Shown here piece by piece: positions 35,183-44,054 of a stretch of DNA of 64,000 bases (positions within the stretch are counted from its first letter, which is position 1; every line of letters begins with the position of its first letter). The stretch lies in the NCBI GenBank assembly GCA_963732585.1, contig CAVSZY010000004.1:992001-1056000 (forward strand). The letters are read 5' to 3'. Below the pieces are notes generated by a model. That model did no database searches and was not told the origin of the DNA. It saw only the letters and a list, made by a program, of their open reading frames with translations. The stretch is from WLMZ01 sp963732585. Its GTDB lineage: Bacteria; Actinomycetota; Acidimicrobiia; Acidimicrobiales; Ilumatobacteraceae. Made by a program: the position numbers and the translations under genes.

Positions 35183-35641
35183 ATGACCTTCGAGCAGTTC
35201 GTACGTGAACAAGGGCCGGGTTTACGTGCCGCTCTGGTCGCTGCCTACGGGCCAGAGGTGGGACTTGACGCAGCATCGGAGGCACTCGCCTATGGCTGGG
35301 AGGACTGGGCCCGCCTCGCCGGAATGGCGAACCCGGCCGGCTACCTGTTTCGAGTCGGCCAAAGCGCGGCGCGCGATCCTAGGCGAAACCCGCCGCTGTT
35401 TCCAACACCGCCGAGACAGGCTGTGCCGGACTTCGAGCCCGGACTGTTGCCAGCACTCGAAGCCCTGACCGAGCAGCAACGGGTCTGTGTCACCCTCGTC
35501 CACGGCTATGGCTGGCCGATTGTCGAGGTTGCTGCGCTGCTCGACGTCAGCCATGCGACAGTGCGCACACATCTACTGCGAGGAATGGCTCACCTACGAA
35601 ATGCTTTGGAGGTTCATCGTGTCGACCAGCAAGAAGCTTGA
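35183..35641 (+). CDS. RNA polymerase sigma factor, ECF-like
   Basis: A 152-residue sigma-70 family protein. Region 2 (MTFEQFVREQGPGLRAALVA, then SEALAYGWEDWARLAGMANP and GYLFRVGQSAAR) and region 4 (LEALTEQQRVCVTLVHGYGW, then VEVAALLDVSHATVRTHLLR) are both recognisable, although region 2 is atypical. It overlaps the next gene by 23 bases, so that membrane protein is probably its controller. Confidence 0.82.
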   Translation: MTFEQFVREQGPGLRAALVAAYGPEVGLDAASEALAYGWEDWARLAGMANPAGYLFRVGQSAARDPRRNPPLFPTPPRQAVPDFEPGLLPALEALTEQQRVCVTLVHGYGWPIVEVAALLDVSHATVRTHLLRGMAHLRNALEVHRVDQQEA

Positions 35642-37082
35642 AGAACAAATCTCGGAGTACTTCGATTGGCTCGAAGTCGACCTCGGCACCACCATGCGGC
35701 CGCACGATCCGGTAGCTGGCGAGGTGCCCGAGAATTCCGGTGAGAAGCGACGGATCTCGCACGTACTCGTGTTGGCCTTAGCGCTCGCGCTCGTCGGAAC
35801 AGGTTTGTGGGCGCGGCGAGAGACAGGCACCACGGTCGGCAACAGCGCATCGTCGTCCCCCAGCGACGCGGGGCCATCCGTGACCCCGGTGCCGCCGAGC
35901 GGGTCTGTGCCGATCGACGTCGCTCAGACCTGGGCACCAGTCGACCTACCTGCCGGGCTGACCCTCGTGGACATCACCCGAGGCGTGCGGATCCCTCCTG
36001 CGACGCAGAAGCCGAACCACATCCAACGCTTCAGGCGTGACGGAACTCCGAGCGCGACTGTTGATGTGACGTTCACCGACCAAGCCGCGTTGTCGGTGGG
36101 GGACGTCGGCGGCACCGTGCATGGTCAGCCTGCAGTCGTCGCCCGAGCGGATTCCTCGGCTCCGCTGTTGGTGTGGTGGGTCGAGGGCGATCAGACCGTT
36201 TCGGTAAACGCCTATGGACTGTCAGAGACGGAAACGGTGGCCCTGCTCAACGCCGCGTCCTGGCGAAACGACCCGACGTTTGGGTTTGAACCCCAGTCCT
36301 TGGGCGGCGACTTCGCGACCGTTATCGATAGTCATGTCGACCGGGCGATGGACTACACGGGATATACGCTTCTCGGCCGTGATCAGACGATGATCCGCGT
36401 GGAAGTCGGTGCCACGCCATGGCATTTGCCGAACAGTCCAGATGAGACGCCCATCCAGTTCGATGGGCGGCTGTTCGGACAATTCCTTCTCGCCGACGAA
36501 TTCGAAGCCCAGATTGGGTTATGGCAACTCGGCCAGCAACCCTCGGTGGACGACATCGCTGCGATCGCCGATTCGTTCGTCAAGATCAATGACGCCGATC
36601 TCGCCACATTGACGACAACAGCTCGCGCCAACCTGAGCGCGCAGCCCGAGTTCGATGTAACCCAGGTTGGAGAAATTCGGATCGTGCATCGAGGGCCTGG
36701 CCCCAATCAGCCCGTTGCACTCTGCTTGCGAGACGGTGACATCGAGTCGTGTCGATCACTCGAGCTCGGGTTGGCTCCGCATCCGGTTGGCACTGCCATC
36801 CGATCGGTGCTTGTCAACGGCAGGTGGTGGATCTACGGGTATCGACCCGTTGACCCGGAGCTATCCAGTGATGACGCGATCCATCCAGATCTGGCGATAT
36901 GCGCTAGTTCGGGCGACGGAACGAATCTCTCAGCCCTCGACGATGTCCGCGCCGAGAAAGGTGGGGCCAGTTTCTTCGTCGTCGAAGTTCCCGATGAGGC
37001 GCAATTTGTCGGCGGGTGCGACCGAAACACGACCCCGCCGAGTCGGTCATCCAGTCTGCTCATGGTTCGACCAACCATCTGA
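35619..37082 (+). CDS. Membrane protein coupled to the sigma factor, possible anti-sigma factor
   Basis: A 487-residue protein from GTG 35619, with GGAGG six bases upstream. A cytoplasmic segment of about 45 residues is followed by one membrane helix (VLVLALALALVGTGLW), a Ser/Pro linker and a large extracytoplasmic part without a known domain. The topology and the overlap with the sigma gene fit an anti-sigma regulator that senses something outside the membrane. No zinc-binding H-x3-C-x2-C motif is seen in the cytoplasmic part. Confidence 0.65.
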   Translation: MSTSKKLEEQISEYFDWLEVDLGTTMRPHDPVAGEVPENSGEKRRISHVLVLALALALVGTGLWARRETGTTVGNSASSSPSDAGPSVTPVPPSGSVPIDVAQTWAPVDLPAGLTLVDITRGVRIPPATQKPNHIQRFRRDGTPSATVDVTFTDQAALSVGDVGGTVHGQPAVVARADSSAPLLVWWVEGDQTVSVNAYGLSETETVALLNAASWRNDPTFGFEPQSLGGDFATVIDSHVDRAMDYTGYTLLGRDQTMIRVEVGATPWHLPNSPDETPIQFDGRLFGQFLLADEFEAQIGLWQLGQQPSVDDIAAIADSFVKINDADLATLTTTARANLSAQPEFDVTQVGEIRIVHRGPGPNQPVALCLRDGDIESCRSLELGLAPHPVGTAIRSVLVNGRWWIYGYRPVDPELSSDDAIHPDLAICASSGDGTNLSALDDVRAEKGGASFFVVEVPDEAQFVGGCDRNTTPPSRSSSLLMVRPTI

Positions 37083-37256
37083 CGGCGCATCGCCTAGCGG
37101 CGCCCCTCCATCTCGCCGAGCGCGACCAGCGAGCGGCGATCGAAACCGCGTGTCGCGACCTCGTCGTGCCGGCCACCTTTGTCTCAACCAGGCGTACCAC
37201 AAGGCCCAAATGGGTCCACGGTGCGATCGGCCGTTCACCTATGCGACAATTCATCG

Positions 37257-38224
37257 ATGACCACTCGACCAGCAATTCGTGAAGTTCCCGTGCCTACCTC
37301 GGTGAGCGCCGAGGCGCAGGGGCTCATCGCTATGGGTGCCTTGAGTCCCGTCGTGAATTTCCCTGCCCTCGACGACATCGAGGGATGGCGAACGGTGATT
37401 GCCGAGGCCGACGAGCGCATCAGCACGATGTTCGTCAAAGCCGCCGATCTGCCCGTCGACGTCACCGAGATCGATGCCGACGGCGCCCGAGTGTTCGTCG
37501 CCACGCCTCGGGGAATCGACCCCTCCGACAACCGTGTGTACCTGGAAGTCCATGGCGGTGCGCTGACTCAAATGGGCGGAGCGCTGTGCAAACGGTTCGC
37601 GACCCTGACCGCCCACAAGGTCGGGACCACGGTGTGGGCAGTCGATTACCGCATGCCGCCGGACCATCCCTATCCCGTTCCACTCGACGACTGTGTCGCC
37701 GCCTATCGAGCGTTACTCGCGCGAGCGTCGCCCCGATCAGGTGATCGTCGGTGGCGGGTCCGCCGGTGGCAACCTGGCCGCAGCGATGTTATTGCGGGCC
37801 CGCGACGAGGGGCTGGCGATGCCCGCCGCGGCGGTACTCAGCACCCCGGAAATCGACCTCACCGAGTCCGGTGATTCGTTCCAGACCAACCTCGGCCTCG
37901 ATCCAGTGCTGACCGGCAGTCTGATGCCGGCGAACCTGCTCTACGCCGCTGGACACGACCTCACCCACCCGTACCTCTCGCCATTATTCGGTGACTTCTC
38001 CAAGGGTTTCCCGCCGACCATGCTGACCACCGGCACGCGCGATCTGTTCTTGTCGAACACCGTGCTGATGCATCGGGCTTTGCGATCGGCTGGCATCGAA
38101 GCCGAGCTTACACGTGATCGAGGCTGCTGGACACGGCGGGTTCCTCGGCATGGCTCCCGAGGACCACGAGATCGAACGCGAGGCCGCCGCGTTCAGAACC
38201 AAACACTGGGGTCAGCAGAACTGA
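37257..38224 (+). CDS. Alpha/beta hydrolase fold-3 (lipase/esterase), two frame breaks
   Basis: About 320 residues, starting MTTRPAIREVPVPTSVSAEA. VYLEVHGGALTQMGGAL is the oxyanion-hole region (HGG), VDYRMPPDHPYPVPLDD follows, and the nucleophile elbow is VIVGGGSAGGNLAAAML (G-x-S-x-G as GGSAGG). The catalytic Asp is in TGTRDLFLSN and His in AAGHGGFLGM. The frame changes near the CG-repeat at 37718-37723 and again near 38108-38110; both are small indels. It is either a decayed gene or affected by sequence errors. Confidence 0.75.
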
Positions 38225-38227
38225 ACG

Positions 38228-40774
38228 TCAGCTGACTGCCCGCCGCGACCGACGACCGCCCACAAACAGCGATGCCCCCACAAGGCAAAGGCCAAGGCTG
38301 CCAAAGCCGAGCACGAGCGGTGTTTTGCTCTTGTCGTCGTCCTCGATCACAATCGGAAGTCCGCTCTCGCGGTAGGCACCGTCTGCCCCATAGCCCGAGG
38401 CAACCAGTGTATGGGATCCCGTTGGAAGGCCGGGCGGGAGCATGAATGAAGTGCTGACCTTGCCGGTGGGATCGGCGTTGACCACGGCGAGGGTGCGCGG
38501 TGAGGAATTGACCACGACGCTCGTCGGTGCTCCGGGAAGGAAGCCTTCCACCACCAGCACATAGGTCGTGCATGAGTTGAGCACTTGCGGCGCCGACGAG
38601 CCTTGTAACTCTCCTCCATCGGCAATCTCCGTGCACGGCTCCTTGACCGCTTTCGGCCGTGGCGCGATGTCGTCCAGAAACACCTGTACGGAGTCGGCCG
38701 CAGCGCTGCGAGACCATCGGATCAACGCGCTCGTCATCGCTTTGTAGCCGTTGTCATTGGGGTGAAAAAGTTCACGCACGCTGCGCTGGATCCAGTTGAA
38801 AATCGAAGGTCCAAATCGTTTGACGAGCGCAACCGTGGCCGCTTGCGGACCTTTTGCCGCTTGCAAAACCAGCGCAATGTCGCTCAACTTGAGATCGAGG
38901 TCGAGCGCCGCTCCGTTCAGGCTGTCGAGCCCGCGGGCATACGGCACCGAATCGCAGACGGTATGGTCGGGCAGGAACGAGTCTTCAACAAAGGGAACGA
39001 AAAAGACGGGAAGCGCCTTGTCGCCAGGCAGTTTTCGTGCCACCTCGGTTGCTGCTTCGATCTCGCCGTTGAGGCGGGTGAGGAATTTGTTCACCGTGGC
39101 CAATTCGGTGGCAGAGAAGAAGTCGAGTTCAAAGAGCTTGAGGTCGGCTCCTATCCCAAGACATCTGCGATCGACCGATGGTGCTGGCCGCGGGTATCCA
39201 AGAACGATGATCGAGGCCATCCCGCCGCGTTCGGAGACGGCCTCAGCGCTGTTGAGAGTGGAATCTATAGCCGTGTAGGCCTCGATGATCGCATCGGTAA
39301 ACCCAGTGAATTTGGCGTCTAGAAACGCAGCCGGTGTCCTTCCATCGATCTCGCTCGAGCAATCGCCAAGGATGCAACCGTAGGCAAGTTTTTCGAACCC
39401 GACGTCGTTGCCCCCCAGTGTCAGCAGCACCGTGTCCACCGGTTCGTTCGAGCGCTGGTAGTTGCGCAGCTGTTCCTTCTGTGCCAAGACGCCGTTCTGT
39501 TCGTTGGCCACGGTGATGTCTGCTGCGACCGCGCCTGAGCACGCCAGAATCGCGTCACCCGGGATCTCCAGCACAGAAACGGCGTAGGTGTCGAGGCTTC
39601 GGTGGCATCGGTTATCAGTGGTATCGGTGCCATCCAGATAGTCATCGGCCCCCTCGCCGGCCGAGAAGGAGTCCCCCATGATCGCCACTCGCTTGTCGCG
39701 CAGGTACGCACCGAGCTCGTCCGCCGAGGTCGGATCGAGCACCTGAACTGCGCCAGATTGGCCGAGGTCGGTGGGTATGTTGTCGGCACGCACAACGACC
39801 GCGAACTCGATCGTCTGACCAGCCACCAAGAGCCCAGGGCGGAATCGCCAGTCGACGGTTAGGGCGGCGGCGCCGGGCTCAAGATTGCCGAGGGCGCGCA
39901 CTGGCGCAGTGACGCCAGGTGAGGCAGATTCGAACTGGATTCGAGCCTGGACGTTCGTCGCCGCCAGCTGACCTTCGTTGCGCAGTGTCGCCCGCACCGT
40001 GACGACGCCGCTGCTCTCGAAGCCAACCTCGGCGACGACGTCTCGAGGGTGATCGATCGATAACGCAAGGCGGGGAACCGAGAGGTCGACGAAGATCTTC
40101 TTGAGCTCTTCGCCGTCATCGATATCCACGTACCTACCACCCGTTGTTCGGGCAATGCATTCAAGCTCTGACGCTCCGACGTCGGAGATCTGGAAACCAA
40201 CGGAGATCACCTGGATCTGTAGGCCAGAGGCGACGATCTGTGCAGCGGCCTCGCACGGATCGTCGCAGGTGGATTCGCCATCGGAGACGAGCACGATCGT
40301 GGCCGATGGAAAGCCAGATATCCGCACGTCTTGCGCTGCGGCGAGCAATGCCTCAGCGGTCGGCGTGCCGCCGCCTGGTTGCAGGCCGCGAATCACCGCC
40401 GAGACATCAGCTGGATCCTGCCGTTCGAGCGGATAACGCAATTGCCCGTCGTTGCAATCCCCCAGACCTTGGTCCGGATACGAACGCAACCCGATCGCTG
40501 CGCCCGTGGTGAGCCCCTTCAAGAACTCGAGCAACGAGATTTTCGCCCCCTCCATCTTGATGCGTCCGGTTGGATCGGGGTCGGCCATCGAGCCTGAGAT
40601 GTCGAGCAGGAGGTGTACAGCGTTGGCCGCAGGAGAGACGGGGCTTGATTGAACGTCGGTTGCATGGACTTCGGGTGAGGCACGGATGATGGGCACGGTG
40701 ATTCCCGACGCTGCAATGCAGAGGATGACCGCTGCGCGGCAGAAAAGCCGGACCGCGGCACGATCGCGGCTCAC
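38228..40774 (-). CDS. vWA-SGNH hydrolase fusion membrane protein
   Basis: An 848-residue exported protein, last gene of the zinc-ribbon operon. After a signal-like helix comes a von Willebrand A domain with MIDAS D-I-S-G-S (58-62) and VLVSDGEST. A CARDB-like region (FESSGVVTVRATLRNEGQLA) follows. An SGNH esterase domain then shows GDS (367-369), GGND (454-457) and catalytic His 671 in LFHPNDNGY. At the end are an Ig-like domain (PGLPTGSHTLVASGYG) and a C-terminal helix with arginines (GLCLVGASLFVGGRRSRR). GTG at 40774 overlaps the previous stop by GTGA. It may deacylate or deacetylate a cell-wall polymer; this is inference. Confidence 0.82.
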   Translation of the reverse strand: MSRDRAAVRLFCRAAVILCIAASGITVPIIRASPEVHATDVQSSPVSPAANAVHLLLDISGSMADPDPTGRIKMEGAKISLLEFLKGLTTGAAIGLRSYPDQGLGDCNDGQLRYPLERQDPADVSAVIRGLQPGGGTPTAEALLAAAQDVRISGFPSATIVLVSDGESTCDDPCEAAAQIVASGLQIQVISVGFQISDVGASELECIARTTGGRYVDIDDGEELKKIFVDLSVPRLALSIDHPRDVVAEVGFESSGVVTVRATLRNEGQLAATNVQARIQFESASPGVTAPVRALGNLEPGAAALTVDWRFRPGLLVAGQTIEFAVVVRADNIPTDLGQSGAVQVLDPTSADELGAYLRDKRVAIMGDSFSAGEGADDYLDGTDTTDNRCHRSLDTYAVSVLEIPGDAILACSGAVAADITVANEQNGVLAQKEQLRNYQRSNEPVDTVLLTLGGNDVGFEKLAYGCILGDCSSEIDGRTPAAFLDAKFTGFTDAIIEAYTAIDSTLNSAEAVSERGGMASIIVLGYPRPAPSVDRRCLGIGADLKLFELDFFSATELATVNKFLTRLNGEIEAATEVARKLPGDKALPVFFVPFVEDSFLPDHTVCDSVPYARGLDSLNGAALDLDLKLSDIALVLQAAKGPQAATVALVKRFGPSIFNWIQRSVRELFHPNDNGYKAMTSALIRWSRSAAADSVQVFLDDIAPRPKAVKEPCTEIADGGELQGSSAPQVLNSCTTYVLVVEGFLPGAPTSVVVNSSPRTLAVVNADPTGKVSTSFMLPPGLPTGSHTLVASGYGADGAYRESGLPIVIEDDDKSKTPLVLGFGSLGLCLVGASLFVGGRRSRRAVS

Positions 40775-41964
40775 TGGTTCGACTCTTCCACTAGGTCGTC
40801 GACCTCTGCTTGTCCACCCGTCAATTGGGCGTCGCCCCATCCGCCGATGACCCCACAGCATTCCTCGGTTGCTTGTGCTCGGTAGACCTCCAGCTGCAGT
40901 CGAATGGCCCCGGCGATCGAGACGTCGACGTCGGCCACGGTGCCGTAGGCGACCTGCTGGTCGAATGCGACCTGACCATCGACCAATACCCGAAAGCGCA
41001 GAGCGATCGTCGATTCGCTGCGGTCGACGACACCGACCTGTGCTTGGAATCGCTCAACATGCCTATTCAAAAGAAACTCGACCACGTCGCCGTCGTCGTA
41101 GCTTGGACTACAACTCAACGAACTGGGCATTTCGGTCGCATTGATCGACACCGAGTCGACAGAACAGCTTGACGAAATTGGACGCAGCGACGACAGAAAA
41201 ACGCTGGAGGGTGCCTCAGCGACGACGAGGCTGACCTCGGACGTGAGTGGCGCCCCGGCTGTCGGCTCGCTGGAAAGCACGGTGTCCTGGGCGGTGCCCG
41301 CCTGGTATTGCGAGCGCACAACCACGCGCACACCCAAGGGATCGAGCGCGGCGCGAACGTCGGACAGTCTCGCCCCGGCCACCGTTGGCATCGCGGTCGC
41401 TTGCGACACGCTCACCGTAGCGGTGTCGCCGAGGGTGGTTCCCGCGCGAGGATCCTGAACGAGGACGAGGCCTGGTGCGCCGCCGAAGGGAACCTGCTCA
41501 ATGGCCACCGACCCTGGGTCGAGCCCGGCGTCAATGAACACCTGAGTCGCCTGGTCGACGGAGAGACCGAGCACATTTGGGGTGGTGCCGGAGCGCACGG
41601 CTTGCTCGTCGAGCGACAAGACAGGGCGTGATACGGCTACGTCGATCACTATTGGCGCGGGGATCGGCTCACTTTGGCGATCGCGGGCGGTCCACCCCGC
41701 CCACCCGCCGAGTCCTGCTGTGCCGACAAGCAAGAGCGACGCGCCCGCCAGGCGGAGTCGAAGGCCCGGTCGACGTTGTGCTTGCCGCCGGTTGGTTTTT
41801 GCGGGCAAGATCTCCGGCACATCGTCGTGCGCCGCGGCCTCAGCCGATCCGCCTTGCAGAGAGAGATCGGTGCCGCACGATCTGCAGAATCGCGGGCGAT
41901 GCGCGGCGATGGGTGTGCCACACGACGGACAGGTCTCGACCGTGAGCTGGCGGGTCCTAGCCAT
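40771..41964 (-). CDS. Zinc-ribbon, transmembrane, PASTA and NPCBM-like protein
   Basis: A 397-residue single-pass protein. The zinc ribbon CPSCGTPIAAHRPRFCRSCG is at residues 11-30. One helix (LAGASLLLVGTAGLGGWAGW) follows. Then come two PASTA domains (TPNVLGLSVDQATQVFIDAG with VLVQDPRAGTTLG, and MPTVAGARLSDVRAALDPLG with VLSSEPTAGAPLT). The last part (SYDDGDVVEFLLNRHVERFQ to AIRLQLEVYRAQ) resembles NPCBM carbohydrate-binding modules. PASTA domains bind peptidoglycan fragments, so it is probably a wall sensor or anchor. Its start overlaps the amidase stop by eight bases. Confidence 0.82.
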   Translation of the reverse strand: MARTRQLTVETCPSCGTPIAAHRPRFCRSCGTDLSLQGGSAEAAAHDDVPEILPAKTNRRQAQRRPGLRLRLAGASLLLVGTAGLGGWAGWTARDRQSEPIPAPIVIDVAVSRPVLSLDEQAVRSGTTPNVLGLSVDQATQVFIDAGLDPGSVAIEQVPFGGAPGLVLVQDPRAGTTLGDTATVSVSQATAMPTVAGARLSDVRAALDPLGVRVVVRSQYQAGTAQDTVLSSEPTAGAPLTSEVSLVVAEAPSSVFLSSLRPISSSCSVDSVSINATEMPSSLSCSPSYDDGDVVEFLLNRHVERFQAQVGVVDRSESTIALRFRVLVDGQVAFDQQVAYGTVADVDVSIAGAIRLQLEVYRAQATEECCGVIGGWGDAQLTGGQAEVDDLVEESNQ

Positions 41965-43050
41965 CGTGTTCCCCTTTTCGAAAGAATCGCTTGAGCGTGA
42001 GTGCAATGGTCGCCGTCGCCCCGACCAGCAGCCCGGCTTTCAACGCGTCCGAGTCGCCATCGCTGCCCGTGGCCGCGCCGGGCGGGGGACTCGCAACGGT
42101 GCCACCTGTCGACGAGGTGTCGACGGGTGAAATCTCCAGCGTCGCCGCGCTCGGCGCGCGTGTGGCAGGGGTGTTGGTAGCTGTGACTTCGGCGATAGTT
42201 GGCGACACCGTGCTCGCGGGTGGAACGGTCGACGGCGGCACAGTCGACGAAGTTGTCGAACTCTCGGCGACGGGGATCAAGTTCTCTGGAGTCGTGGACT
42301 GCGTGGTTTGGAGCCGGCGGAGTTGGTCGACATCGGCCAGAAGTCGATCGTGGACATAGGGGTAGAACGTGTCTCCGGGACACGCTGTGCTGCTCATGTC
42401 TCGATGGCCCGACACGATTGAAGCGACGATCTCTTCTCCGGTTGGCCATCGATTCGATCCCCGGCTCACGAATGTCGCCGTCGATCCCGGTTGAGTGTCG
42501 AGGTTGAACCTTTCCGCAAGCCAAGCGAGGACTTGTGCCAGCGAGGTGAGCGCCGCATCGGTCGGCATCTCGGACGTGAAGTCTCCGATCAAGCACACGA
42601 GTTGGGCGAAGCCCTGACTGCCGCCGGTCGCATCGGCGGCCACGGGACCAGCGAGGCTTCCCGTGCGACCTTCCCAGACGGTGCCGAAACGATCGATGAA
42701 GAAGTTGTAAGCGACGTCGGGCCAACCTTTTCCGGCCCGGTGTGAAAGTCAAAGGCTTGGCGGATGACATCGCTGGCCTGGTCCGCGTCGTAGTTGTTGC
42801 TGCTCGCCGTGTGATGCACCAACAGAAAGCGCACCTCCTCGGGGACGAGTGCAGCAGTTGCCTGGCGGGTCTCGTCGGCCCACGCCGAGCGCGGCAATAC
42901 CCGCAGTCCGGGCGCAACCTCGAGGTCTGCTGACCGCAGCGACAACGCCGGGGCTTTGCGGCGCTTCAGGCCTGCCGCGGCGAACACGATGCCCGCGAGA
43001 ACAGACCTACGGGTGACCGTCGCTGTGGGGATAACGCACTGAGAGCACAT
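41957..43050 (-). CDS. Peptidoglycan-recognition protein/N-acetylmuramoyl-L-alanine amidase, one frame break
   Basis: About 365 residues. A Tat-like signal (TRRSVLAGIVFAAAG) precedes a PGRP/amidase_2 domain. RFLLVHHTASSNNYDADQAS has the first zinc His, the middle is WPDVAYNFFIDRFGTVWEGR, and IVSGHRDMSSTACPGDTFY has the second His and the zinc Cys. A Ser/Thr/Pro-rich stretch and a C-terminal helix (AGLLVGATATIALTL) with basic tail anchor it. The frame changes in the four-base run 42728-42731; one more base restores HTGPEKGWPDVAY. It probably cleaves the stem peptide from muramic acid. Confidence 0.82.
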
Positions 43051-43053
43051 GAC

Positions 43054-44046
43054 TCAACAGTCGACTTTGTGATCCATCGTCAACGTGTTCGAGAGCTGGC
43101 GAACGTACGCATCCTCCGGGCCGAAAGCTCGGGCGGCGCAGGCCTCCTGGGCGGTGGCAAACGGACCGAAATAGATCATGTAGATCGGGTTGCCATTGAG
43201 ATCGGGCCGCAGCGACGAGCACGACTGGTCTGTCCGTAGGTAACTCGACCCCGGGTACAGAGTCAACGCCGCGGAGACTGCTTGCAAGTACATCGTTGGA
43301 TCGACGGCGTTCGCCGCGACGGCCACATAAATGTCGTCACACGGCGGCTCGGAAATCTGCACGCCCGGAACTGCAAGGTCGCCAAAGCCGATCGCCGCGA
43401 TCGGCAAGGTCGTTGGCGGAGTCGTCACTGTCGTCGTCGGCGCGATCGAATCGATCGGGATCACGATCGTCGCGACAGGTACGGTCGCCTGCACCGTCGT
43501 CGGCGGGTCGGAGGCGATCGTTTCGGCAGGGTCGGTAACGATCGGTTCAGTGACTGAGACGTCCGTCGACTCACTCTGGTCGGTGGACGAAGACTGCGCG
43601 GGTGAATCCGCCTGCCCAGCGTTCCGGCGAGCCGCGACGAAGATCCCCGCACCGACGCTGAGAGCTGCGAGCAACACCACGAGCGCGATAGTGGCGAACG
43701 GACGTCGTCGCCGCTGCGGAGCTGCGCCGTACCCCTGCGGAGTTGCAGCGGACCCCTGCTGACTTGCACCGTACGGTGCGGGCTGAGGCACCTCCCATGC
43801 CGGCTTGTCGGTGGAGGCGAGCGAGATAGTTGCCTCGGTTGCCCAGACAACCTCGGTTGGCTGCGCCCAGTCCTCGGAATCATTGGCTGGGATGACCGGA
43901 TGAACCTGCGTTGTTGGTGCCATGGGTGGTTGGGCCCCAAGCCGAACCGGTGCTCCGCAGGTGCCGCAGAACACCGCGCCAGGCTTGGGTTGTTTGCCGC
44001 ATTTGCCGCAAAAGATTGGACGTGTGGTTGTCTGATCGTCGCTCAT
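43054..44046 (-). CDS. Zinc-ribbon, transmembrane, SPOR-like protein
   Basis: A 330-residue single-pass protein. Zinc ribbon CGKCGKQPKPGAVFCGTCG (13-31), a Gln/Pro-rich cytoplasmic linker, one helix (FATIALVVLLAALSVGAGIFVA), and a long Ser/Thr/Pro linker. The C-terminal domain of about 100 residues has IYMIYFGPFATAQEACAARA and several cysteines; the Y-x-V/I-Y-F/V-G-P-F pattern recalls SPOR domains that bind denuded glycan strands. The likeness is suggestive only. It starts after AGGG and ends three bases before the amidase. Confidence 0.68.
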   Translation of the reverse strand: MSDDQTTTRPIFCGKCGKQPKPGAVFCGTCGAPVRLGAQPPMAPTTQVHPVIPANDSEDWAQPTEVVWATEATISLASTDKPAWEVPQPAPYGASQQGSAATPQGYGAAPQRRRRPFATIALVVLLAALSVGAGIFVAARRNAGQADSPAQSSSTDQSESTDVSVTEPIVTDPAETIASDPPTTVQATVPVATIVIPIDSIAPTTTVTTPPTTLPIAAIGFGDLAVPGVQISEPPCDDIYVAVAANAVDPTMYLQAVSAALTLYPGSSYLRTDQSCSSLRPDLNGNPIYMIYFGPFATAQEACAARAFGPEDAYVRQLSNTLTMDHKVDC

Positions 44047-44054
44047 GTGCGTCC

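Noticed and set aside
20985..42731. In-frame UGA read as selenocysteine as an explanation for broken genes, given the tRNA-Sec
   Set aside because: The breaks are changes of reading frame and not single UGA codons with the same frame on both sides.
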